64,000 bases of DNA from Lactuca virosa. Its lineage: Eukaryota > Streptophyta > Magnoliopsida > Asterales > Asteraceae. Below, in pieces: positions 20,761-30,681 of this stretch. The stretch spans positions 34,025,027-34,089,026 of the forward strand of contig CAKMRJ010003334.1 in assembly GCA_928212115.1 (NCBI GenBank), given 5' to 3'. The notes under the pieces are model-generated. The model did no database searches, was not told the DNA's origin, and worked only from the letters and a program-made list of their open reading frames with translations. The position numbers were made by a program, and so were the translations under genes. The first letter of the stretch is position 1. Each line of letters opens with the position of its first letter.

Positions 20761-21334
20761 CAGAGTTGCAAAACTCGGCCTACTCGGCCGATTACTCGGA
20801 ATCGCCCTCCACCGAGGCGAGTAATGTGAACTCGTCAAAAAAACTCGGATTAAGTCAAACTCGATCAAAAATCGGTCAACATTTGTCTAACTCGGGCCTA
20901 CTCGGTATTACTCGGTCTTACTCGGTCAAACTCGGCCAACTCGGTCAAAATCGGTCAAACTCGGTCAAATGGTCAAAATTGTCATAAAAAGAGAAAAAAA
21001 TCAAAAATTTCAAGATTAATATGTATAATACACTTAATGATTTATTATTTAACACACACATGTGATTATTACTACATATATATCTTAAATGTTCAGTAAT
21101 TGTTTATGAAGTGAGACATTTGTGTGTATTTCAGTTTTTATGTATTCACATGTATCTAATTTTGTTATATATTTCAATCAAATTATGATTTTAACTTATG
21201 ATTTTGACATATATAATTTTCCTAAAAATATTTCTATATGAATTACTGAATCCAAGTACTTCCCGAGTACTCCTGAGTACTCGCTACTCCCCAGTCGGCC
21301 GAGTAGGTACCGAGTAGCGAGTTCTACAACCTTG
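20761..21334. mobile_element. hAT-type MITE, 574 bp
   Basis: The ends are CAGAGTTGCAAAACTCG and, inverted, CAAGGTTGTAGAACTCG, with a perfect 8-bp target duplication ATTAAGAA (20753-20760 and 21335-21342). The sub-terminal regions are packed with ACTCGGTC / ACTCGGCC motifs, as in hAT elements whose transposase binds clustered sub-terminal sites. No coding capacity. Confidence 0.9.
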
Positions 21335-21958
21335 ATTAAGAACAATAGATTAGTCACCTCATAGGTTATTGCTCGAATTAATTTGATGGCTTTGATGACA
21401 TTCTCACGTGGACCAAATATGTTGATTAATTTATCCTGTTTAGAACCACATAGATTTCATATATAGCATTGTTAAATGACCAAAATACCCCTCTGTTTGA
21501 TCCCTTTAACACTATAACCTTGTCAAAAATGCAACATCTGTTTGACATAAGGTATGTGCTTGTAGGAAGGAACAAACCCAGTTGTCATTTGATCACAGGA
21601 TCAAAGGAAGAAGCTCTTATCTGGACAAAAGCTAACAATCAGAGATGGTGATATAATAGAACTAATCTTTGGCACTACTTATTTAAATATAAAGCTCTTT
21701 ATGATGTAAGAAAAAAGTCTTCACCAAACAAATAGAAAAAGACCTTTAACTGAAGGAGTTCAAGATGAGCCACTTGCACAAAAGAGATTGCCACAAGTTT
21801 CTGAAGATGAGGTCATTGGTAGAAGATTACAGGTACTTTTCTTATAGTACTGTAGCTTCACTTGTTTAAGTTGTTTTTTTCTTTTCGAATTAATGGACTT
21901 AATGGGGACAACACTTAATCTGGACAAATAAACAATGGTGTTTCTTTTTGATTTGTTA

Positions 21959-23838
21959 GGCTGGAGGGAGTGGTGCCACCGAAACCGCACTCCCTCCCCC
22001 GCCACATAAGCGTCATGTCATTTTTTACCACACAAGTATGGTTTCTTGCCACACTTTTATTTTCTTTTATTTTTGTTTTTTTTAACTATTTTAATTTAAT
22101 AAAACTTCTTTTTTTTTTAACTATTTTAATTTAATAAAACTTATATTTTAATAAAAAAACATAATTTTTCATTACTTGAAAATTAAAAAAAACATTACAT
22201 TGCATTACCAAAAAAAAACACGAAAACCACACACATGACATTTAAATAATCCTAGAAACTTAAAAAACACAAATAAAATAACCAAAGCAAACTACATAAA
22301 GTCGTTCTCCGAGAACTCGTCTTCGGGGTCATCCGGTGGATCCAAATTAAGGTTAATGTTTTGAACCCCGTAAATGTGTTCCACCAAGTCATTGCGAAGA
22401 TTGTGAAATGTTTCAGTGCAACGTATCTCTGCTCTCCTGTTTATATACTATTCGCCACCAATTTCTATTAGATGTGTCTCTGGTATGGTTTCTTCCTCGT
22501 CAAACGCACATATCGCTCTTCCTTCGTCTTCAATAATCATGTTATGCAATATGAGACATGTATACATGATTTCTTGAAGTTTTTCCTCGCCTAAATAAGT
22601 TGCTGGTTTTTTCAATATGAACCACTGTTTCTTTAGAGCTCCAAAAGCATGCTCAACATCCTTCCTAGCTCTTTCTTGAGCTCTCTTGAATTTCTTTCGT
22701 CTAGAACCATGTGGACACGTAAACGATTTAACAAACACATCATACTCAGGATAGATTCCATCGACCAGATAATAACCATACTTATATGGCGTTCCACGCA
22801 CTTGAAAAGAAGAATCTGGTGCAGATCCATCGTATATGTTGTTAAATATTGGTGAACGATTAAGAACGTTGATGTCGTTAATCGAACCAGGAGAACCAAA
22901 AAAAAGCATGCCAAATCCACATATCTTGTGATGCAACTGCTTCAAGTATGACCGTTGGGTGACCATGATCACCTCGGGTAAATTGCCCATGATATGATGT
23001 AGGGCAATTTTCCCATGCCCAATGGAGACAATCTAAGCTTCCTAGAATTCCAGGAAACCCATGCACACTAGCATGATGAGCTTGCAATTGCAGGATGTCA
23101 TTACGTGTAGGCTTACGTAAATATTTTGGACCATAAAATTGAATCACAGTTTTGTAGAAAAAATGGAGACTGTCTCGTGCGATCCTAGCAGACATCCTAA
23201 AACTTTCGTCTAACGCATCAGGCGGAATGCCATATGTTAACTGACGAAGTGCGGCCGTGCATTTTTGTAAGGGAGTGAAACCGGGTGTACCTCTAGCATC
23301 GTAGCGTTGTTGAAAAAAGCTGCACTCCCTCGTTACATCTTCAACTATACGTTCGTATAAACCTTTGAGCATTCTGAAGCGCCTACGGAAATAATGCCCT
23401 TGATAAGTGGTATTCTCTGCAAAATAGTCTTGCACCAAACGTTGGTTGGCTTCTTCACGATTTATGCAAATATATCTTTGTGTTCTCCGTTGAGAACTTG
23501 CAGCTGCGTTGTTACATACAATGTTGTATGTTTGTTCCGCCATTTGAACGCACGCAATAGCGGTATAAAAAATAGTCTGAAATTCTTCAGAAGATGAAGA
23601 AGATGACATTTTTGAGAGAGTGGTGATTTTTTTTTTAAAAATTTTGAGAGAGATAAGAGATTGTGTTGTGAAAAACAAATGAAGTTGATATGCGGTCAAT
23701 ACACCCATCAACCAATCACCAAACACGGCACTAAAGGACCACACTGCGGTCAAACGCGCAAGACTGCAGTCTGGGGGCGGTGTGTGCGGTCCAGGTGGCA
23801 CAAACCGCGGTCCCAGACCGCAGCCACACCGTATAGCC
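21959..23838 (-). mobile_element. PIF/Harbinger transposon, 1.9 kb, nearly intact
   Basis: It starts GGCTGGAGGGAGTGG and ends CCACACCGTATAGCC (GGCTATACGGTGTGG inverted), flanked by TTA on both sides (21956-21958, 23839-23841), as expected for PIF/Harbinger. It carries one HARBI1-type transposase gene on the minus strand. The second, Myb-like protein found in many Harbinger elements is not seen. GC-rich sub-terminal repeats (GACCGCAGT / ACCGCGGTC) lie at 23740-23830. Confidence 0.9.
22448..23609 (-). pseudogene. HARBI1/DDE_Tnp_4 transposase with one frameshift
   Basis: It starts at the ATG at 23609 (MSSSSSSEEFQTIFYTAIAC) and stops at TAG 22448, a normal length of about 385 codons for a Harbinger nuclease. 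The N-terminal part carries the usual YFRRRFRM segment; the DDE nuclease follows. The three acidic sites are present: Asp in GSLDCLHW, Asp in LVDGIYP and Glu in DVEHAFGALKKQW. Other conserved blocks are RGDHGHPTVILEAVAS and CLILHNMIIEDE. The only lesion I see is a frame change in a run of eight T (minus strand, at about 22898-22905), which splits the gene within HAFFG. That could be a real mutation or a homopolymer error. Confidence 0.85.
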
Positions 23839-24330
23839 TTATGGCTCATACAATGGTATTACTAATAGGGAAATTCCTTTTTTTATGGTTTATTAAATCT
23901 ATATGATATATGTTTATGTATTCCTCTTTTACATACAGACTGAGCTGAATGAAGATACCCAAGATACAAAGAACCCTACTGAGGCAATCCGCAATTTCAA
24001 GCCCTTAGAAGATAAAATACCACAAACCTTTCAGACTTATGCGAGTCACAGGAACAATTTTTATAAACAAGAATTACTTGCACTATTTCACGCATTTTAT
24101 ATTCAACATCAGAAGCAAGAGCTAATGCAGCATCTGGACTCTAGAGACAAATTATTTATGCCAATGCTCTGTGTTATGACCTCAACTGTCTCCTGTGGTA
24201 CGATGCTCATTTTTCCTCTCTTTAATACAGTTTCATCCAACTCTAGGGAATTCAAGAATAGCAGAAGAATCAATTTCACGGAACGCAGATGGCCTTACAG
24301 AAAAGAGATGGAGGTACCGATTTGTGGTAT

Positions 24331-24680
24331 CGATTCGATGATGACACATAGGATCGATTCGATAGGGTTACGTTTTCTGGTATAGATTGAAGGAATGGAT
24401 TAAGGTTTACAACAAAAGAGATGGAGATACTTGAATTAGAAAACTAAGAAGATGATGGCGATGTTGATATATGCTCTTGGCATCTGTTCGACTAACAAAA
24501 AAACGCCCAAAAAAATTCAAAACCACGATGTGTATCTATGATCGAAAACCAAAAATAGAAATCAGAAGGGATGGTCAGTTACCTTCTTGTAGGTTGTACT
24601 GGCAGCATATATTGACGGTGGTGTTAACAAACGGCTACCAGAGACTCAAGAGATAAATGTGAGACATAGGAGATATGCTT
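24331..24680. other. Unassigned
   Basis: No recognisable element. It lies between the unrecognised gene fragment and a Tourist-like MITE, within the candidate large Helitron. It has a purine-rich GAAAAAGAGATGGAG-type phrase repeated near 24300 and 24413. Confidence 0.4.
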
Positions 24681-24683
24681 TAA

Positions 24684-25034
24684 GGGGGTGTTTGGATAAA
24701 TAGTTTTTAGCTTATTAGCTTATTGCTTATTTGCTTATTGCGGTGGGAATAAATACTTTTTTAAAATGTGTTTGGATTAGCTTATTGCGGTGGGAATAAG
24801 CAATAAGAAATAAGCATTTTAAGTGTTTGGCAAACAAAACAGCTTATATGAGTAAAATGACCAATAAACAATAAGCATTCCCCCATTGCTTGTTAAAATC
24901 AGCTTATTTAGCTTATTCCTACCGCAATAAGCTGATTTTTAAAGACTTCTATCCAAACACTTAAATTTGCTTATTGCGGTGGGATTAAGCAATAAGCAAT
25001 AAACAACCTATTTTTTTCCTATCCAAACACCCCC
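24684..25034. mobile_element. Tourist-like MITE, 351 bp
   Basis: The ends are GGGGGTGTTTGGATA and, inverted, GGGGGTGTTTGGATAGG, flanked by TAA on both sides (24681-24683, 25035-25037). The body is full of AATAAGC / GCTTATT repeats in both orientations (AGCTTATTGCGGTGGGAATAA). The termini and 3-bp duplication fit PIF/Harbinger-mobilised MITEs. Confidence 0.88.
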
Positions 25035-25239
25035 TAAGAGCCTTTGACGATGGTTGATTGTGTGAAGAGAAAACCGAGGAATGAAATTAGGTATGAAACA
25101 TAAGAGGTAAATTGAGGCGCGTGTATATTTGAAAGATGATGTCATCGATCCAAAGGCGGAGACAATAAGAGTGAAATATAATAAGGTCTTTATTTCTTCA
25201 ATTTAGAATTTAAGGTTTTCTTTTAATAATATTTAAAGA

Positions 25240-25757
25240 TAACGATTTTAAAGAGAATAAAAACTTAATGGAAAAGAAAACAATTAATAGTTCAACCAAT
25301 AGAATTATGAATAAGTACTTTGTTTTACTTTTTCCATTTATTTTCGACGTCAATAGACGTGGATTGAAATCGCACATATAATTAAAGATATCATTAATTC
25401 AAAGACGGAGACTTTAAACCAAATTAAGTTATATGTTATGGCTTTTGGATAACTTGAAACTTGAAACTGAATCCGATTCCTTAACCTTATTCTCAAACTA
25501 GACATTCCAATCTCCTTCTTTAGTCAAGAATCCCTCCTCTTATCTCTTTCCTCTTTCCTCTTTCTTCAGAAGACTCTTTTCTGAAAGTCCATTTTCCAAA
25601 CAGAATTATTAGCACTTTCTATTTCTGTCACGACACCAAAAAATCCACATTTCTTATCTGTTCAAATCAGCCAAAGTGGGTGAGAATACTTAAACCCGTG
25701 AACGAATTTCACCTTCTTCCAACAACACCTAAACAAGTTCCAACTTTTCTTGAATAT
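25240..25757. other. Upstream region of the receptor-like pseudokinase gene
   Basis: AT-rich. It includes a pyrimidine-rich stretch (about 25540-25570, CTCTTTCCTCTTTCTTC) typical of plant core promoters or leaders. No other gene is seen. Confidence 0.4.
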
Positions 25758-25761
25758 TTTC

Positions 25762-26084
25762 GAGCTTTTGATCATATACCCACATAGAGAATATCCATAA
25801 ACTTACACTCAATCCTTGTTTCTTGTTTGAATAAACCAAATGTCTCTTGTTCATTGCACCTGCATTTCTCACCTTCATCAAGAATGGTAAAAAGATCATA
25901 GTATTTTTCTTGAGAAGTTTCGATCTTTCTGAACATGGGTATATGATTGTTTTTTATTCCTTGAGCTTTTTATTATATACCCATGTCGAACTAGCATCTT
26001 AGACACCACACCGATTGCCATTTTACCCTTTTTTATGGGTTTGAATGTTCTTGATTCTTTGAGCTTTTGATCGTATACCCACAT
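25762..26084 (+). repeat. Triplicated leader motif GAGCTTTTGATCATATACCC with a hairpin
   Basis: Three copies: 25762-25785 (ends CACATA), 25963-25986 (ends CATGT) and 26061-26084 (ends CACATG, where the ATG is the start codon of the kinase gene). Copies 1 and 3 also share the following GAGAA and AAGCTTA/AAACTTA. A perfect 12-bp inverted repeat, ACATGGGTATAT (25933-25944) with ATATACCCATGT (25975-25986), overlaps copy 2. The sequence shows repeats; any role in translation is unproven. Confidence 0.75.
25840..25890 (+). CDS. Possible upstream ORF, 16 codons
   Basis: ATG at 25840, stop TAA at 25888-25890, giving a 16-residue Cys/His-containing peptide (MSLVHCTCISHLHQEW). It is upstream of the pseudokinase start and would be in its leader if transcription begins before 25840. 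It could dampen translation of the main frame. Only the open frame is seen; transcription is assumed. Confidence 0.3.
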   Translation: MSLVHCTCISHLHQEW

Positions 26085-27229
26085 GGAGAAGGGCCACAAG
26101 CTTATTCTTATTGCGACTTCATCAATTTCGTTGGTTGTATTCATTTTCCTGGGTTTGATTTGTGTCTGTAGAAGAAAAGGGTCCAGAAATGATGAATCTC
26201 GAGACACAGAATCAAGCTTTGAAAGTAGTAAAGAAATGGAAATAAATGGGAATTTAATAAGGTTTAATGGTGATGAAGATCTGACTTGTGCTGATATACT
26301 CGATGCCCCTGGTGAAGTTATTGGGAAATCAAAATACGGGACTTTGTACAAAGCTAATTTGGCAACGAATAATTCAATCGTATGTTTGAGATTCTTGAGA
26401 CCAACTTGTACAGAAAAGGTACAAGATTTGATGCCTATGCTACAACTTATGGGGTCAATTCAGCATCCTAATTTAGTTCCTCTTTGTGGGTTCTATTCTG
26501 GGCGTAGAGGTGAAAAGCTTCTTGTTCATCCCTTTTATGAGATGGGAAATTTGGCTCAATTCATCAAAGGTAATCTTTTTTATTTTCTACCCTTCTGTTT
26601 TTTCTTTTTTGAGTTACTAACTTTTTTCAAAATTTTTGGCAGATGGAAAAGACGAATGTCATAAATGGACAGTCATTTGTAGGATATCGATGGGGATTGC
26701 TAGAGGATTAGATTATCTACATACGGGATTTCAAAAGCCGATAATCCATGGAAATCTCAAGTCAAAGAACATACTCTTGGGTCAAAATCACCAACCATTT
26801 GTGTCGGATTTTGGTCTACACACTTTCTTGAAACAAGATGCAGCTCAAGAAATGCTAGATGAAGCTGATATTGAAGGGTATAAAGCACCTGAATTGATGA
26901 AAATGGAAGAAACGAATGAGGCGACTGATATTTACAACTTTGGAGTGATTTTACTAGAATTACTTACGGGAAAGGAAGCAGTGAACAAGAAAGGAAACCC
27001 TAATCAAGATTCTTATTTGGCAACCACGTTGAGGATTGCAATCTTGGATAACCGGATATCAGATTTGTATCATACTGATATTCTGGTTGATGAAGATAAT
27101 GGTGATGGAAGTTTGATGAATGAAGAACGTGTTCTTGGATTGTTCAGGATGGCAATGGATTGTTGTTCTCCATCGCCTTCTCTCAGGCCTGATATAAAGC
27201 AAATTTGTAAGAAACTTGAAGAAATTTGA
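26083..27229 (+). CDS. TMKL1-like receptor pseudokinase without LRRs
   Basis: Two exons, 26083-26569 and 26643-27229, with a 73-bp GT-AG intron and the frame kept (codon 163 is split), giving 357 residues. Residues 7-29 are a hydrophobic membrane segment followed by RRK, so most of the protein should face the cytosol. There is no signal-plus-LRR ectodomain, unlike Arabidopsis TMKL1, which the kinase part resembles. The domain covers about 65-357. The loop is IGKSKYGTLYKA (80-91). The ATP-binding Lys position holds Arg103, HRD is replaced by HGN (198-200), and DFG (218-220) and APE (YKAPEL) are kept. Loss of the Lys and the catalytic Asp predicts no phosphotransfer; such proteins act as scaffolds or signalling partners. 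The start was chosen because it directly precedes the membrane segment. An LRR exon further upstream is not seen. Confidence 0.85.
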
Positions 27230-28750
27230 CAGGGACTATCATGATCATGTTTGAAATAGCCCATAATCTTGACAATTTAAAGATTCAAAGATTAGTGTTC
27301 CATGATGCATAAGAGGATTGGTTTCTTGAAATGGTGGGATTTGATAGAGATGATTTATAAGGTCAGATCTGAGAAGAATCTTGTGAGAGCATCAATGGAA
27401 CAGGATGCCTACATCCATGGAGTTGATGCAAATATAACTATATAAGGGAAAAGACAACCTTTTAACAAAAACTTAAATTTTTGTAATCTTTGGTATGGAT
27501 AAAAAGAGGATTTGTGTTATTTGGAGGATTTGTTGTAAATTGAATTGAGCTAACAACGCTTAAAGTCAGCTAACTGTAACTAGAAATACGATTGATTTTG
27601 TTCAAAAAAATATGAAATTTATATAAGTTAGGTATTTAAGTAATGATGTTTTGAATGTTGAAAGAATAGTTGCTAGCATCGGCACATTTGAAAGATTAAA
27701 AAAGTTGGATGCTTTGCTTTGATCTCATTGTTAGAGAAGTAGGGGAAGGAATATCAACAAGTAACTTGGATAATTTCAAAGATTGTGTGTAAAATTTTCA
27801 AAATCTGTATTTCGACCCTATTGCTTGGGGTATCATGAAATCAAATTTAGGATAATCCAGGAAAAACGTATATTAATTCCAAACAACTTAAATATACAAA
27901 CACAAAAATACCTTGTTTTATGCTGAGACAAACATTGCAACAAAAAAAAATGTAATTTATATGTAAAAGTTCTCTGCAAACGAGCCACACATATATATAC
28001 TTGGCAGTTATTTGGTGGGAAAAATTGTGTATCTTGGAAACAAATACAACCATTCGAATTTTAGTCGGATTGCTGCTAGGGTTTAATAATTATTTATCAA
28101 TACTTGATGGTTTAATTAGGAACCAATAGAGATAAACTTATTTTGTAATAAACCAAAAGCTTTAAATTAAGAAGAGAATGATATAAAGACAGTTATCTTA
28201 ATTAGATAATTACTTAGTTTAAATGATGTTTGGATATCAACCAAATCTCTAAGAATTGTACAAGTATAAAAAGCATTCAAATTTTTACGAATAAAGAGAA
28301 TTTCAAACCCTAGTACATGTTGCGTGAATTTTATGAACTTAAATCCAGTGAGTAGATTTTTGCTAGTTGATACTATTGATTTTTAATTTTGATTAAATTA
28401 TGTTGGTATCATTATGAGTAGGAAAGCCCTTTCGAAACATTTTCTTTTGTGTTATCAAATTCTTTAGAGATTTATCCAATGTAAATGTAACAAAATACCA
28501 AGTTTCACAACAAAACCTAAACAAGAAATTAAAAATTATTTAATAATTTCTCTACCGTTAATCTGTTGGAAAAATCCAGAAATAGAGCTACGTTACCATA
28601 TTCTCTAGTCCACCAAAAACTCCTACACCAGCAGCCTTATTGGCGTTTGTTCTGCTGACTCGTCATCCTACTTTAGTCAATGGTCTATTTTCTTGCCTAC
28701 TGTCACTTTCCCCCACAAAAGAACTCGAATGATCACGTCTTTCTCTCTTT
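27230..28750. other. Intergenic region between the pseudokinase and RhoGAP genes
   Basis: It probably includes the pseudokinase 3' UTR up to about 27500. The rest is AT-rich with no coding or transposon signature that I can identify. A pyrimidine-rich stretch (CTTTCTCTCTTTCTCTCTC, 28739-28757) probably marks the core promoter/leader of the next gene. Confidence 0.5.
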
Positions 28751-28759
28751 CTCTCTCTA

Positions 28760-29488
28760 AAAGCTTTTGATTTTAGCTGTTCCTCAAGATTCGTTGCGAG
28801 AAATCTTAGTATCGATTAACCGCAAATCGGAAGGTAAACCCTCAATTCATGTATTCTGTTTTCGCAACTATCTAGGGTTTCGTTCTTCGTAAGTTTTTGA
28901 TCTTTACTGTTTAATGATATCTGTTGTTATACATATGCGTTTTTATATATATGTTTGAAGATTGATTTCTTGCTTTCAGTTTTTTTGTTTATACAAACAC
29001 ATTTCATCATTGAATAAGAATACAAGTGGTGTGAGTAATCGGTTCTTCAGTTTCTTGACTCCTTTTTTTTTCCTGTGTAATTCGAAGTTTTCTGGCGATC
29101 ATTGATGTGATTTTCTTCGTTTGATATTGAAAATTTGAAATTGATTTAGTGTTCCAAGAGTACTTAGGTACGCTGTGTGGATATTTGAAAGCAATTGTAA
29201 CAAGCCGATGATCATGTTACTTTCTTTTTCAAATTAGAGAGATTTAAATTGTAAAAACTGCTCTTTTCTCAAGATTGTTTGTCTAGTGATCAAGAAATTA
29301 CATGCTGTTTGGCTGGCTTTGCCCGAGACATATGAAAGTTAATATACATCGTCTGGAACTTTGATCCTATCTTTAGTGATAAAAGCTCTTGTCAACATAT
29401 AGTCACGAAAGATTAACCTTGCTAATTACTTATTCTATTTACTGATTGTTTATATTTCTTTTGCATTGGTGTAAAAGAAATCAGCTTA
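28760..29488 (+). promoter_or_regulatory. 5' leader with intron of the RhoGAP gene
   Basis: A GT donor at 28833 (AATCGGAAG|GTAAAC) and an acceptor before about 29476 (GTAAAAG|AAATCAG) suggest a noncoding first exon and a leader intron of about 640 bp, common in plant housekeeping genes. The region is T-rich. The transcription start is not determined. Confidence 0.5.
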
Positions 29489-30637
29489 ATGCCTTCAGTC
29501 GTTTCGCCTCAATGGCAAGAGAAGGCCAGTGGTTTCTTCTCATCTTCAGGTAACTTAACTTAACTTATGTCCTCCTTCACTTGATAATTCTGATTTTTTC
29601 TTCATAAATTAAACAAATGATGCAGGGATAAAACTGAAAGAAGCTGGACAGTCTGCAGGAACATTTGTTGGTGAAGTTGCTAAAGATGCAAAAGGCAATG
29701 TTTCAGAAGCTGCAGGAAAGTTTGGCTCTGTGGTGAAAAACAGATGGTCTCTTTTTCAACAGCCATCAACAAGGCAAGCAATGCAGGAAAAACTTGTCAA
29801 TGCTGCTGCTACTACAAGCTTCTTTCTAAGAAAAGGTGTTTCAGAGACAAAAGAGAAAGTTGTTGTAGGGAAAATTAAAGTAGAAGAGGTAACTACTAAC
29901 TACTAAATAGTAATCCACCTTTAATTATTTATGGTTTAATTTTATGATTGACTTTTCTCCAGGTGGCAAAGAAGACTGCCCAAAAGAGCAAAACTCTGTT
30001 GACTGATATTGAAAGATGGCAAAAGGGTGTTGCAAGCACTGATGGTAAGTTTGTTTTTTACATAAATAGTCAAAGAAAAGTCTTTTAAATTGACATGAAA
30101 TTGTTTTGTTCAGTGTTTGGTGTTCCAATAGAGGTTACAGTACAGAGGCAAGAATCCAGCAAGCCTGTTCCTTTTCTGTTAATCAAATGTGCAGATTATC
30201 TTGTATTATCAGGATTAAACTCACCTGATTTATTCAAGTCTGAAGGAAACAAGAAAGCCATTCAGCAGTTGGTGTCATTATACAACCAGGGTAAGGGTAC
30301 CAACTCTACTCCAAATTTCATCTATCTTTTTTATATAATTCGTTGTGATTTGTGAAAACTGAAATGTAAATGTAATTAACTAATTACAACAGACTTGAAT
30401 GCACCACTACCTGAAAATGTGAACCCAATTGACGTTGCTGCCCTTGTGAAGTGCTACCTTGCGAGCCTTCCTCAGCCATTAATCACTCCAGACCTCCACA
30501 ATGAAGTGCGTGGGGCCCGTTCCAGCATCCCACTAATGAGAAGCATATTGAAAAAGCTTCCCACAGTCAATTACATGACACTTGAACTCATTACTGCTTT
30601 ATTGCTACGTGTTAGCAAGAAGTCGCTTCTCAACAAG

Positions 30638-30681
<44 letters not shown>

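Larger units (their letters stand above)
20130..21445 (-). pseudogene. Unrecognised charged gene fragments (minus strand)
   Basis: Three minus-strand pieces look like exons of one gene, but I do not recognise the family. The first is at about 21440-21361 (DKLINIFGPRENVIKAIKLI, then RAITYE, followed by a GT donor). The second is at about 20655-20380 (TQEELWREFNEPCWREYFEL, then a Lys/Glu-rich tail). The third is at about 20340-20130 (FGYIKYVHDDDHELEILAKG, then an acidic Ser/Glu run). High charge and Glu/Lys bias suggest a nuclear, partly disordered protein. The intron between the first two holds a hAT MITE and a TA repeat. There is a stop at the end of the second piece. Confidence 0.4.
21722..24330 (+). 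pseudogene. Unrecognised gene fragment split by a Harbinger element
   Basis: An exon-like piece at about 21741-21831 reads RPLTEGVQDEPLAQKRLPQV then SEDEVIGRRLQ and ends at a GT donor. After an intron that contains the whole Harbinger element, an acceptor at about 23938 leads into TELNEDTQDTKNPTEAIRNF, PLEDKIPQTFQTYASHRNNF and YKQELLALFHAFYIQHQKQE. Soon after, the frame shifts (the other frame gives CYDLNCLLWYDAHF). A further piece at about 24228-24310 may continue it. I do not recognise the family. The phase is compatible across the intron (both pieces are open), which argues for real exons, but the frame break suggests a relic. Confidence 0.45.
14353..25239 (-). mobile_element. Candidate large gene-fragment-carrying Helitron (minus strand)
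   Basis: The minus strand ends at 14353 with a hairpin (CCACGT..ACGCGG, one wobble pair) followed eight bases later by CTAG and then T, as in a Helitron 3' end. On the same strand a candidate 5' end at 25239 reads A|TCTTTAAATATTATTAAAAG. It shares TATTAAAAGAA with the neighbouring Helitron (5' end at 12080) at nearly the same distance from the TC. Between them lie fragments of several host genes. Later transposon insertions account for about 3.3 kb. The 3' end is well supported; the match to this particular 5' end is an inference. No Rep/helicase is present. Confidence 0.45.

Noticed and set aside
23749..23830. GC-rich inverted words as a possible regulatory site
   Set aside because: They lie at the edge of the Harbinger element and are best explained as its sub-terminal repeats.
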